Below are positions 24,039-36,791 of a stretch of 64,000 nt of DNA, piece by piece. Numbering within the stretch: position 1 is the stretch's first letter; the number at the start of each line of letters is the position of its first letter. The translations under genes and the position numbers were made by a program. Source of the DNA: Neelides folsomi (Eukaryota; Arthropoda; Collembola; Neelipleona; Neelidae); NCBI GenBank assembly GCA_034687125.1, contig JAQGBZ010000144.1:84521-148520 (forward strand), in the 5' to 3' direction. The notes beneath the pieces are model-generated. The model was not told the origin of the DNA. It worked only from the letters and a program-made list of their open reading frames with translations, and searched no databases.

Positions 24039-25438
24039 TTAATCTGAGAGAGATCCGGATCCTTTCTTGGCTTTCCTTGTTCGTGGGCTCGTCTTTGGTG
24101 AGGATTTCTCTGTAATTAAATTTAAAAATGTTACAATCAAACTATAATTATTACATAATTAAAACCGATAATTAATTATTAATATCAGGTATTGTAAATT
24201 ATTAAAGTCAATTACTGTTAATTTCTCTCAGGGTTTCCTTTGGGATCCATTCAAAATCAACATCATCAGATTGGGATGTTCCGCGTTCAATATGAGTCTT
24301 CTTCGATGGCTTCCGCATGCCGTAGGACGTCAAAAGATGTTGGCCCAAGACGAGGAGCAAAACTCCCATAGCTGCGAGGAAAACATACAAGAAGAAAGTT
24401 TCCCCGTCGAGTCCTTCCTCGATCTCGATCACGTTAACTGTCTCGTTGTATACGGCGTCCATGAAGGGTTTCCCTTCCTTGTCCTTGTACCCGAGGTTGA
24501 TGACCAACCCGAAGGGACGACCGGCAAAGGACTCGTCAGTGAAGAATGAGTAAGTGAGCGTGGCTTGTTCCTTCGGCTTCACAACGCGGTTGTAGTGGAG
24601 CGATGTGAAGTTCTGGATGTGGAAAGTGTAATCCATGGGATATCGGAAGGAAGCGTCGAGGGTCTCAAGGACGAATTCTTCTTTACCCTTGTTGGTGAAT
24701 CCGACGAGGAATTCAACAATCTTTCCAGCATGGAGTTCTACACCAAAAAAATTAATTTTAAAATGTTAATTGGCTAATTGGAACATTTATAGTTCCTTAA
24801 AATTTAATTTACTTTACTAATTTAATTTTATGATTTTCTTATTGTTATACATTTTCTTATAAGTACTAATTCTACTAATAAAAAAGTGTGCACTAGTAAG
24901 TATACAAATTAGAATTAGTTTAACTCTCACCTGGGGATCCGGAAATTCCCATAAGTCCCGGTTTCGGCTTAATGAATAAAATCGTTGTGTCTCCATCAGG
25001 GGATTTGGTAATAACTGGTCCAATATCATCTTCGGTCATTGAAGTATCAACGGTTTCATCTCCTGCGTCGGGTTCAATGTCAACTGTGTCGTCTTCATCA
25101 ACTTCGTCTTCACCTCTCGCGAAGGAATCTAAAATCAGGTATTATTATAAATTACATTGTAATAAAATAGAAATAGATAGTATTAAAATAGATATTTTTA
25201 AAATATAAATATTGATAATTTTTATTAAAACTTTATGTAATTAAAACAGATACTTTATTACATAAGTTATTATATAATAATTAAAATAGATATCCATGGC
25301 CCAAAATTAAATTGTGAATTGAATATAATTTTATTAAATAAAGATCAATTAAAAATATTTACGTGTAGAGGAGAGGAGGCCAACAATGGGGAAGGCGACG
25401 AAGAGGAAGAGGAGGAATTTTTTACTACTAAATAACAT
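24039..25438 (-). CDS. SSR1: Translocon-associated protein subunit alpha (TRAP-alpha / SSR-alpha)
   Basis: Complete: exons 25363-25438, 24931-25128, 24216-24737 and 24039-24109; 867 nt, 288 aa (human 286). It is a type I ER membrane protein of the TRAP complex next to Sec61. Signal peptide MLFSSKKFLLFLFVAFPIVG; then an acidic segment (GEDEVDEDDTVDIEPDAGDE), as in the family; then the lumenal domain with VEFLVGFTNKG, FVLETLDASFRYPMDYTFHI and YSFFTDESFAGRPFGLVI; a transmembrane helix near FFLYVFLAAMGVLLLVLGQ; and a basic cytosolic tail ending KAKKGSGSLSD. The last exon (71 nt) supplies this tail and joins in phase (A|AG = Lys). It is divergent from AIMP1 and shares its upstream region. Confidence 0.96.
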
Positions 25439-25600
25439 TTTTAATTGAAATTAAATAATTAAATGGAGAGTATTTTGAATGCCGAAGAGCCGCAGATTGT
25501 GAAGGAGTGAAAGCTCAACACGGTTGGAAGTTTTGCAGCCGGGGATGGAAACCAACTCAGTGACGATGTGGCAGCCACCGCCAAGTTCAATTCTGACCAA
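25439..25600. promoter_or_regulatory. Divergent promoter region, SSR1 / AIMP1
   Basis: The SSR1 start codon (25436-25438, minus) and the first in-frame AIMP1 ATG (25601, plus) are 162 bp apart, so the genes must share a compact promoter. A short plus-strand upstream ORF begins at 25463 (15 codons, ending TGA at 25508-25510) and could lie in an AIMP1 leader or simply in the SSR1 leader. Confidence 0.5.
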
Positions 25601-27405
25601 ATGTCTCTCAATGCTCGAACACTTCTACGATACGGTTATATCGTGCAACTTGGTTTTACTCCTTCGATTTCGATTCGTTTTCTTGGACGGACAATCGCCG
25701 GGTCAATCCGCCCACGACCTGAGTTCATCAACAGATTTTCAACAACATTGCCGGTTGCTTTTAATAAGTTATTTGAAAAAGTTAGAAATTATAAAATTGA
25801 AAAGATGGCTTTTGTGGAAAAACTACAAGAAAATTCGAGAATTGCCGAAGGTCTCATTAATGAGATTTACGCAAAGGTAAATTGAACAAAATATTTATGT
25901 GGAATGTTTAATTTGGTATTATTACTTAATTTTAGTTTGAAAAAAACCTTTTTTAACAATTTTTTAAATCTAATATAAATTATTGAATTATAACAAAATT
26001 TCAAAACTAGTGTTAATTATATTTATATGCTTATATAGATAAAGGAAGTTGACCCAAGTCGATCAATGGACAAAAACGGCGACCTTATGAATATTCAAAA
26101 TGAAACTGATGAGCTGAAAAAAGAAATTGAAAAATTCAAAGAACTACTTCTCATTGCGGAAATCAAAAACGGGCGACCTGGGGCTGATCAAATACTCAAT
26201 TTTGAACATAAAAAAGAAAATAGGGTTAGTTTTTATTCAATAGCTTTTAATATTAGTTATCCCTCTAATTACATCTTAGCTAATAGTTCAGTTTAATGTA
26301 GACTAAATGCAAAAAGCATTTTATGATAGTCACTGTTTTTAAGCTATTTGATAATAACATACCATAAAATCTATAAAGTTGAATAATTTGCGAATTGCAG
26401 CCAAAGCCCAAACCAACTCCGGCTCTGGCTCCAGCCGCTGCAACATCCCGAGGAGACGTCATCGAAAACGTCAAAGAAGAAAAGAAACCCCAAGCTCCTC
26501 AACCAATCCCAGACAAAGGCGACACAAACGAAGGTCCGAAAGAAGCCCCGAAAAAGGGAGGAAAAGACGGGAAACCCACGGAGGGAAAGAAGGGTGGAGG
26601 TGGTAAGGGGAAAGGTGAATCCGCTCCTCCAGCTTCTGATGTCATTGAAATTAGCAGGTAATAATTATTAAATTAAATTTATTTTATTCAATTTATTGTA
26701 GTATATTAAATTATAATTTAATTTCTTTTATAAGTTTTAATTAATTTAATGATTTATATTTGAATTCCAGGCTTGATTTTCGAATTGGCAAGATTGTTGA
26801 GATCGGTCGACATCCCGATGCTGATACTCTCTATTTGGAGAAAATCGATGTTGGTGAAGCTGAGCCAAGAACTGTCGTCAGTGGACTTGTAAGAAAATTG
26901 TTAAAAAATCTTATTAATTGTATTATGATTTAACATTACATTTTAATCCAAAAAAATATTTGCATGATTTTTTAAACATTTAAAACAGTGATTAAAGAAT
27001 TGAAGAAAGGGATCATTACATCATTAAAAAACATTATTTTTTCAGGTCAAATTCGTCCCTATTGAAGAAATGAAGGATCGGATTGTTGTTGTTCTCTGCA
27101 ATTTGAAACCAGCCAAGATGCGTGGCGTGATGTCTGAAGCTATGGTCATGTGCGCCTCAACACCAGAAAAAGTTGAAGTATTGGTTCCCCCGGCGGGTTC
27201 CGTACCAGGCGACGTTGTTGACTTTGAAGGCTTCGTCAGAAACCCCGACCCTGTTTTGAACCCTAAAAAGAAAGTGTTTGAAACTTTGGCCCCGGACCTC
27301 AAAACGGACGATGCAAAAGTGGCAACTTACAAAGGAATCCCATTCGTTGTTAAAGGAAAAGGAACAGTCGTCTCTGAAACTTTAACTAATGTCCAAATCA
27401 AGTAA
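25601..27405 (+). CDS. AIMP1: Aminoacyl-tRNA synthetase complex-interacting protein 1 (AIMP1/p43, EMAPII domain)
   Basis: Exons: 25601-25876, 26039-26224, 26401-26657, 26771-26888 and 27046-27405. From ATG 25601 this gives 398 aa. From the internal ATG at 25805, in a strong context (aagATGG), it gives 330 aa, nearer to human AIMP1 (312). The N-terminal part after 25805 is a heptad-like coiled coil ([19 protein letters not shown], compare human EELKQELIQAEIQNG), followed by a Lys/Pro/Gly linker. The C-terminal tRNA-binding/EMAPII domain is clear: [50 protein letters not shown] and [15 protein letters not shown]1 scaffolds the multi-synthetase complex and binds tRNA. The optional 68-residue extension is basic and presequence-like. 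Confidence 0.93.
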
Positions 27406-28260
27406 AGTAAAAAAATTAAATTAATTCTTGAAAATAAAAACAATTACTCTTTTGGCGCATTTGCATATAAAATACCTATTAATGCATCATAATTCATAAT
27501 TCGTAAAGATAAAGATTATTATTTTGATTCCACATTTTATTCAATTTAATTTTATCGAAAAAATCATTATGAATTTAAGTCATTTTTATTAACTATAAAT
27601 TAAAACATTAATTATATAAATATATTTAATACACTCGAAATCTGAAATATTAAAATACACTTAAAATTCATTACGTCTTTATTTGTATAATAATTACTTA
27701 TGTATATACCACAATATAAAATAATTGATATTTTTATTTAGCGTAAGGCATTTAATAATTAATAAGTATTCAAAATATTTCATAATTCACTCTATAAATT
27801 GAATTAATTGATTGGAGAATCTTTGAAACTTTTAACCTCTATAAAAGATCATAACAGGAAAATGTAAAAAACTCTTTGACTCGATTATTTGACTTTTAAC
27901 TTTCTTAGCAGAACCTGAGAACAAAATCATTAAAATGCACAAAGTTTTTTTTAAAAAAATCAACCATCTTTCAGTTCTTTTATAAAATTAACCCACGCTT
28001 ACATTTAAATTTTAAAAAGTTTCTCCACAATAACTTTTCACGTTAATTTAACTTTAAGAATCATTAAATAGTAAAAAATATTTGTTTATTTATTTATAAT
28101 TGCACTGAATGTTTCATTTATAAATTAATTGATTTATACACCATAATCACAATCACAATTAATCAAATAAGTTGTTTCAGAAACTTCCACCAGTTTTATT
28201 TATTTAAACTAATGCAATTGCATCAAAGTATTAAAATTGGGAAATTTACAAAAATTAAAT
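27406..28260. other. Intergenic between convergent genes, nothing seen
   Basis: Very AT-rich 3' flanks of AIMP1 (+) and of the unrecognised gene at 28261 (-). I find no ORF, repeat or RNA gene that I can support. Confidence 0.5.
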
Positions 28261-31200
28261 TCAATCATTCGAGTATTTTTTGGTTTCCGAGAGTCTTCGT
28301 CTAAGTTGTTGGTCGAGGGCTGAGAGTTCTGACTCTGCTGCTCGGATTTCAATTCTTCGTCGTTTCAAGTGAACCCGAAGAGTGGAAAGATCCGAGAGCC
28401 AACATTCAATTTCATTTTCACTTCCACCCCTCAATGCTTTTGAACTCAATGAACACATTCCTTTTTTCAAACCTGAAAAAATCATTTTATTTAATAAAAA
28501 TATTAATTTAAATTAACGATAATAATAATAATAATACAGTTACACATATTTCATTTAGAACATTATTTAAATATTTAATTCATTCTTACGTTTCCAATGG
28601 GCCAAATGTGCCTGAATAAGCGAATGGTCAAAAGGTTCAGACTTTTCATTCAGTCCATCATATTCTTCAGAAGTACTGGACTCTTCAGTTTTGAGCGAAT
28701 CTTCAACTTGGGCCATTTTAAAATATTGAGGAACTCTCAAAATTCCTTCTTCATTTCCCAAATTTTCATCGACTGGAAATTTTAAAAATTTAAATATTAT
28801 TTAAAGAATTCAAGCAGCTATCAAACATAGATATTTAAATATTTTTAATTCACAATGAACACATAAAGATAACTTACGTTCGATTTTTATTGCGGGAATA
28901 TCATTGGCATAACTTGGAACATATTTAGGATATGAAATGACGGATTGAATGTTTTGTGTGGATTCTTCTGGGGAGTTTGAATTTGCTTCGACCGTGGTCA
29001 AAAGGTCGGATGAGCTGGTCATCGGGCCAACAACTTCCGGTGGTAGGGTCAAAGATAAAGCTTTCATGGGCCCAACTTCCCCTCGCACTTCTTTGCGGAA
29101 AAACAAAGATGGAGAAATATGAGTGAAATTGTCCCACAACCGACGGATCCCGCGATAGTTTCGATTCCGCTTCCCACGGAGAAGTCGATCGGTTAAAAGA
29201 AGTCGCCATGTTTGTTCTCTTACTGTAAAAGATAAAAAAAATTAGAAAGAATTTACCCATTATTTTTATATTATTTAAAATTATCATTATTTATGATTTT
29301 ATGATTATAAAATGTAGATAATTATGGATAATAAATGAGTAATTAATTTAATATTACATGATTTATCCGATTTACTCGCTGGCTTCAAACCCAAATTCTC
29401 CACAAATGCCAATTTCTTGGCCGAGGGCTTTAATTGGGAATTGAGCGAGGGGTCGTCGAAGGCAGTTTGTAAAAGCAATTTCTCAAATTCGCCTCCGAGT
29501 TTGGGAAGTTCTTGGGGAGAGGTCGGGCGGAGTTTTAAAGGTTGTAAGGAACCCTTTTCTTCCCGGTGAATTAAAATTTTTAATTCGATTTCTAATTAAT
29601 TAAAAAAGTAAAGTTATCAATATCGATTAAAGTCTAATTTAATGATAATTAAATTATATTAACTTTTGTATTTCATATAAAAAAAGATATATTAATTTCT
29701 TTTACCATTTTTTTCCTGACTTGTGACAAGATCAAAATTTTTTAAAAATTCATTTTTCTTCTTTTCTTCCTCTTTGATCAATTTCTTTTCCTCTTCTTCT
29801 TTTTTCTTAAACTCTTCAATTGCATTTCTCACATAAGTTTTAGGATCAATTCGAATTTCTTCTTTTTCATCCTCATCACTTTTTTTCTCTTTTACTGCTA
29901 TTTGGTTTTCGTCTTCCGGTTGTTCAAAAACTGTTTTCCCCTCAAGATTCTCATCATTAGGAACCAGATTTGTAGAAACGTTGAGGAAAACTCCCGAAGA
30001 CCCTTCGCTATTTGGCGACATTTGGCACAAATAAGCAATTGAAAATTTATTTCCTCCGCGATTCTCCTCAACTTCTTCATTTAAATTGGATTCCATCTCT
30101 CTTGACTCTTCAGTTTTAATATTCAATGGGAAGTCACCGGGAGCTGAAAAAGTCATCTGACAAGAAGATTCTCCCGATTCTGATTTTATTGTCACAGAAC
30201 TCACTTTCTCAACTTTATCTTTGATTGTCTCTTTGTTTCGTCTTTCCTCTTCTTTCCTTCCTTGATGATTCAAATACCAGCGCCATTTCTTTGGAACAAT
30301 CAGCTCATTCTTCTTCTTTTTCTTCTCCTTTTCAATGTAGGCCTTTTTCTTCATTAGCGGGGGCGGGGAATCGCCCGAATCGTTTTCTGCTTTAACTTCC
30401 TTTCGTTCGCTGTTTCTTTTAGTTGAATTTTCCCGATTTGAATTTTCCTCAGTTTCCCGACGAAGCTTCATTTGTTTTTTGATCGAGAGTTTCTCGTGGG
30501 TTTTGCTTGAATGGGATTTAATCCTTGAGGAAGAATTGGAACTCGACGCCTGATGAACTTGAAGTGGTTCTTTGGACGCAGAGGAAGAAACGCGCAGGAC
30601 TTTTGGGAAGGGTTCTTCCGGGGATGAAAAATTCGGCGGGTTAATGATCGGCATGTTGAGAGGGGGAAGGGAAAGATAAGGAGCCATAAAGGAATTCCCA
30701 CTGTTGAGAGAATTTGAACTTCCCGGAAGATTTCCAGAAGGGTTAAACACATTTTGTTGATTGTAGTAAGGATCCGGAACATTAAAGCTAAAAAATTAAT
30801 TAATTATTAAATCACTATTTACGATTATTTAATACCAATTATAATATTATTATAAAAAATAGTATAGGTTAGGTTTTATCATGTAATTATTTTAATTTCA
30901 TATAAAACTTGCCTTCTATTTTGCATTGAATTAAACAGCGAATTGTATCTAAAAAGATCCGGAGGATGCGGCCCCATCCAAGGCCACGGAGAAGGAGCCG
31001 AATGTCCGTGAAGGTCCAGTGATTGATATGTTGGAAACATTTCGTTCATCCCTTCGCGCCAAGGAGTAAAAGAAGAATATGGGGGGAAGGGGGGACGGGG
31101 ATAAAAATTCCCACTTGTGCCGCTCGTCATTCCGCCCACGCCTCCGACCATTCCCACCAAATTGGGTGGAACAGACATCGTTTCCTGTTAATTAACCATT

Positions 31201-32453
31201 TAAGATTAACCCTTGTTTTCAAGTTTAATTACAAATAATTAAATTGTAAATATGAAATGATAATGATTTCCAATCAATTATTAATTTCTATAAAACAAGG
31301 TTTTAACTAAAATTATCTGCATTTAAATAGTTTAATAATTATTCAAAAAGTTTCCGAACCTTTCTCATATTAGTGAACGTATTTTGGGTGGACATTGGAG
31401 CTACAGTGACAACAGGAGGTTGGGTATGTTGAGTCCCAATTGATTCAACTCCAACAGAAGTGAAGGGTTTTGAGGATTTGGAAGTTTCTCCACTGTTTGA
31501 ATGATCGGAATTGAAGGAACTTTGACTCGTTTTATGAGTCCGTTTTTGACCCTTCAAACTTTCCATTCGTTCTTTTCTAATCGGTTCGATCGGCGGGCAT
31601 CGTGGAAGCTGAACCAAATGAATAACCATTTAAAAGGATTATTTAAGTTAATTACAGTTAATTTATTACATTTATTCGAATCCTTTTATAGTGTTATTAA
31701 TGTTAAAGCCTTATTAAAACCAACCTGTGTTTCTCCAGAAGGCAATCTTGCTACAGTAGCTTCAACAGAATCTTCAGGCGGTGGAGGTCGAGCCATCCAA
31801 TTGAAATGCCTTTTGTGCACTGGCAAACCCCAACGATCATATTCAGCACTTTGTGCCCAAAGCGTCTCACTGCAGTCCAAACAAACAACTGCTAATGGAT
31901 TGTTCCCCAAAGTCAAACTTCCGCTCGCTCGTTGTTTGGCCAAAAAGGGAAACTCCTATGAAAGTATTTTTTGATTAATTAAATTAATTAACATTTAATT
32001 AATTTACATTTAAATAAATTTAGATTTATTTAGATTAAATTAAAGATAATTTAGATTAAAGATTTTATTAGTTTTCAATTTTACCTGAAAGGGTAAAGCC
32101 CTAACGCGTTTCCGATAAGTTTCCACTGAACAAACCGCGCAGATGAATTTGTGCACCGAATATTTCCTAGAATTAATTCCATTTTTCGCTCTTTCGTAGT
32201 TTTCCCATTGAGCTTCGAGCGAAGCGTGGCAGAAGGCACAGAGCCAAGCACCGCCGTCTTGACCCAACGTCCCACAGCCACTCATGGTGGCCAAAAAGGG
32301 GAAATAAGGTTTGGGTGGCGATGAAGGTTGAGTCCGCACTTTCTGGGCCCATTCCTTCGAAGATGGCATTCCGCATGTGAAACAAGTGACAGTGAGAGTG
32401 TCGCCCCCACTGGGGCCGCTCTTTGTGGTGGTCATTGAAATTGATAAATTCAT
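28261..32453 (-). CDS. Unrecognised nuclear-type protein with N-terminal CxxC cluster and C-terminal coiled coil
   Basis: Nine exons: 32085-32453, 31725-31955, 31360-31608, 30913-31184, 29706-30787, 29358-29591, 28878-29222, 28590-28772 and 28261-28472; 3,177 nt, 1,058 aa, in frame from ATG to TGA. The first about 200 residues hold paired cysteines (CFTC, CAFC, CAVC, CLDC) with PYFPFL and EAQWENYER between them, suggesting a multi-zinc module. Next come a Ser/Thr segment, a Pro/Gly/Tyr-rich segment ([14 protein letters not shown]), Lys/Glu-rich low complexity, and short motifs of similar pattern ([21 protein letters not shown]). A basic stretch ([17 protein letters not shown]) follows, and the C-terminal helix [20 protein letters not shown] looks like a coiled coil. 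A chromatin or transcription role is inference only. The 30913-31184 exon ends at a GC donor, the only choice that keeps the frame. Confidence 0.8.
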
Positions 32454-35400
32454 TTTCGGATATATGTTGATTGGAGAAATTTAACGATTATTGGGTTATT
32501 GTGGTTTTCAATTTTGGAGGATTTTGTAGAAAAATATTTTTGAAATCTTATTGGCTTATCTTATCTTGAGTATTCAATTTTTTATTTATTTATTCCTTTA
32601 ATTCATCGATATTTGTTTTTTCTTTGTTTTCTTTATTAGAAGTTAGAAAATTATTCTAGTTGTAGTTTAATTTGAAATTTTTTCCCGACTTCACTGAACC
32701 AATTTATGTCTGACTCTTGGGTAATGCTTTTTATGTCCTGTCTTTGGCGGAGACATTTTCAGGAACCTGAAAACAATTAAATTTAATTGTAATTCTGCAA
32801 AATAAATTAGGAGAAATGATAAAAAATGAGACACGGGCACTGAATGTGAGTAAGTAAATGGGAAATGAATGGATTAATGCAAAACAAAATTAATTTTCAC
32901 TTACTTTGAACAAATTCAATGTGGAGTTCAAATGAAGACAAAAGATTTTTCTCAAAAGAGGCGTTCAGGGTGCAAACAATCCTAGAAAAAAAACCACACG
33001 TATTTAATTACTTATTATCTATCCGAGCCTCTAGAGATTGAGGGAATGAGAAAGTTCGTTACATCGCAATTGAGGAATTGGCGAGTGAATAAATAATAAA
33101 ATGGTCAAGTGATGGGATTAAACGATCAAGTAGATTTCAAATTGCTCAATGAGATTTGCAAGTGCAAAATCCACCTTGTAGTACTTGTCACATGTGTAAA
33201 GATTAATATGTTCTCACAAGACCAAAACACGTAAATCTTATAACAATTTTCGCAATTTACTTTTAATCCACTTAGAAGACTTGGAACATTTCCTCATATT
33301 TTAAATCTTATTTAAATGAGTTTAAATCGGGCAAAATAACAAAAATGGAAATATTAGTGTAAGTCTTATATCTTTGAGCACACAATCAGTTTATATAAAA
33401 ATGAAGGCAGGTCTTTGATTGAATGAGGAACCAGAGCAAGTTTGATAGGGAGGAGTCGTGGAAGTGTATTTAATAAATATTTCTGATTCTGATTAATATC
33501 CAGATAAATCTCGAACGACCACACTCCCACAATTCCATATATTATTTATATTACATAAACATACACATAATATATACAGATAATAATATACGATATGTAT
33601 TACATTCCTAATGTACTTACTACTTACGTTCACTTTTAATATTAAACACATTTCCCCATTAGATAACTCATTTTAAATAATTTATAGATGGTTTGGTAAA
33701 TGATTTTTAACTTTTATTCATTTTTAACTATCAAGCAAAGGAGTCAAATGAAGTTAAACAGCCATAAATATTTGCATCGAATTGATGTATTCAATATCGC
33801 TTAAATATTATAATCTACTTAAAATGCCTAATATATTATTCAGTTCGATATATTCAATGTAATCAATCTATAGTATTATAGGTTATAAAAATATAATTAC
33901 CAATTGGATTGGATCTACAAGATTGCATAATATATCTTGAACATTAAATTATAGAGTTAAAGATGAGGTCGTATTAAAAAATGAATGCGTCAAGGATTAG
34001 GAATCTCTTGGTTCAATTTCAACTGAACCGATCTTAATCGGTTTGATGTGGTTGGAAAGGTCAAGAAATAAATAAAAACTCGTTGATCAACTTCATACCC
34101 TACAAAACTCCCATTTCCTTTCTGTGCATTCCCTTTCTCTTTTCAATAGATTTAATTTTTAGTTAATTTTAATATCGTTAATATTTAACGATTCTTTTGC
34201 CACAAAAATTACTCATTGAAACTGTCTTAAAAATATTATTAATTTACAAACCAACTGTTATCCCAATGTAAAATCAATAATTAAATCAAAAACAATAAAA
34301 AAGGAGTTAAATGTTTAAGAGAATAAAAATCCAGATAGAAAGAATAAAATTAAAAACAGGAATGAATAAAAATTAATATGAATGAATGGTATTAATTAAA
34401 TGAGTTTCTAATTACCAATGTCAATTGTGTATGGGTTGAGGAGATCCCTCATATTCCTTCGTCCCGCGTCCCCCTTTCCTCCGACTCGCATTAAACCGAG
34501 GTCGTGAATTTTCGAAATTTGTCCCGCAGGTCTTCGAGTCGGGAGGAAGTTTGTAAAAGCAGAGGGGAGAAATAAAATCGATTTGGATTTTCAAGGGTGA
34601 ATTTCTCAGTCCCAGCAGATCATCAACGCAGGGGAACAATCGAGGAAGGAAACTACGCAATCCATCGCAAACCAATAGACCCCAAGGCTCCGCTCCCAAC
34701 ACTCAATATTATTACAATGTGCTAAAATACATTTAAACAACCTTAAACCACGTTAAACATATACTAAAAGCTATTATAATTAAGTATGCTATAGTACCTG
34801 TATATCATCCCCTAGGTATGTTCGGACATTTAAATGGATTTAACCAGAACGACGACAACGACGCAAGAATTTCCTTGTTATTTCGCTATTGATGCGTATA
34901 ACAAACATTTGTAGACTACAAATTGTAGTTATACTGTATAATTAAATAAACACATTTTGCTCTCCGCATATAAAAACTATTTTAACTTTTAACCATTCAT
35001 GTTTTATCCAAATTCCCTCGCAGCATATAACTTATTTGATATAAGCTTTTCGCGCCTTATAGTTTCTCGCATTATAAAAATTTTCGCAATGTGTAAATTT
35101 GGCATTATATGTAACATGCTAATGTTAGCATTGCGAATTTGTGAATTGATTCATCAGATGAGTGGTTTTTATTTGAGTTTGTTATTTGCATAGGCGATAT
35201 TTTGTAACTCGAATGTCAATTCATCTTCGGATTTTTAATGATTTAATGTAAAGTTGATGCAAAGAAGTGTGCGAATTTGAAGTGTGCGTATTCAAATTGA
35301 TCTGTTTTTTTCCATCACTTTCCCAATCGGTGGAGTTGAAAGGAAGATGGAAATCTCTCATTGATTACCACAATTCAATTCGTGCCGATTTTGTTATTCC

Positions 35401-36630
35401 ATTCATGTTGATCTTCCCATTCAATTCTTTCAAATGAACCATGAATGAACATAAAGAGCATTTCAGATGACAATTTGTTCATTTCCTTGATCTAACTCGA
35501 ATAATAAAAAGCTACAATAAAAAATATTTTTTATGTTTATTTGTACATTTTATATAATTAAATGAAAGTAATTGTTAAATATTTAAATTATTACTGATAT
35601 TATATTATTCAGCAATTCAGTATATTATTATTTATGCTATAATTAATATGCGAATCTAAATATAATAAAGACCATATTTTGTTTACTAGAATGTATGATA
35701 ATGAAATATGAATTAATCAAAAATGTAATATAAACATATATAATGAAAACGAAATTGTTATTTTACATCAATATTTAAATTATTTTTTTTATTAATGGAG
35801 AATGAATGTGTAGGGTAAATAATTAAAATGGTAAAATTCTTGGAAGAGTCCAAATGGAGATCAAAACGGATCTTTCCAGCGAGGATGAGAAGTCGAGTGA
35901 TAATTTTGAAGTTGTTAATTTGGGAAAGGTGGGGAAGGTAAAATGAGGAGATCCATTTTTAACTCCAATTAACTCATGAATGTTACATGAACGTTGTATA
36001 TAATTTAACAAGGGTTGTAGTTGTAATGGATATTGGGAGGATGTTGATAACCTGGTTATAATAATAGCGTTATGTCTCCCGCATTATTATTCATCCTCAA
36101 CTCCTTCTGTTTTCTTTAATTTATGTGGAAATTTACAAGTTGGGACAAGAAGCTTCACGAGGTTCATTACCTCATTATAAATACCAAATGCAATTGGAAG
36201 CGGTTTAAACTCAAAAATAATTCAAGCCATAATTAACACTTTTGTAAACAAAACTGGGGTTTGTCTTCATACATGAAAACATGCTTATGAATATTACTAC
36301 CCGAATTTGAATAAATAAAACGTATGTATTAAAAGTTATTCAAGCAACTCGTCCTATAATTTTATTATTCATTTAATAAATAAATATGTTTAATTAAATT
36401 CTATGTATTTACGTTGTATATAATTAACAATTAGTAATTATAATTAGTAATTAGGTACGTTTAACTAAAAACTCTTGAACAAGCTTGGACTAGATTGAGA
36501 TATTATGCTTTATAATAATTATTTTCTATAATCTATTACAGTTTAATACCAATTAATAATTATTATTACTCTCTATTTTACCTTTTATGAATCAGTACCA
36601 AAACCAAAGGATTTGTATCACTCTGTATAT
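32454..36630. other. Intergenic/upstream region; one GC-rich patch
   Basis: No protein-coding gene is recognised. At about 34430-34700 a patch is clearly more GC-rich than its surroundings and open on the minus strand (34421-34702), ending at a donor-like ATTG|gtaatta. It could be a 5' UTR exon of the minus-strand gene starting at 32453. The rest is AT-rich with no supported feature. Confidence 0.4.
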
Positions 36631-36791
36631 AAAGTACTCTCGCGTCGTTCGAACTCTTGGCACCCCGCGTTTTAGAACAGCATTTAGATTAAATATTTTA
36701 CAATCTATAGTAATTTAAGTTATGTCAATCTAAATGCTGTTCCTAAAACGCGGGATGTCAAGAGCTTAAACGACGTGAGATTATGTACACT
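36631..36791. mobile_element. MITE with long inverted repeats (second family)
   Basis: Arms of about 60 bp: cgcgttttag-aacagcattt-agatt on the left (to about 36690) and its complement on the right (from about 36727), around a loop of about 40 bp. Outward, both arms carry the same pattern (tctcrcgtcgtt and ctcttg near 36638-36660, complemented at 36760-36780). It has no coding capacity and no relation to the tacagggtgg family. Confidence 0.75.

Noticed and set aside
23870-24115. 81-codon plus-strand ORF overlapping the SSR1 3' end
   Set aside because: The other strand carries the SSR1 tail exon, which joins in phase and matches the family's basic tail.
24271-24549. 92-codon plus-strand ORF
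   Set aside because: Antisense shadow of the SSR1 lumenal exon.
36640-36665. gttcgaa motif suggesting a tRNA B box
   Set aside because: It lies in the arm of an inverted-repeat element and no cloverleaf can be drawn around it; no other tRNA was found in the window.
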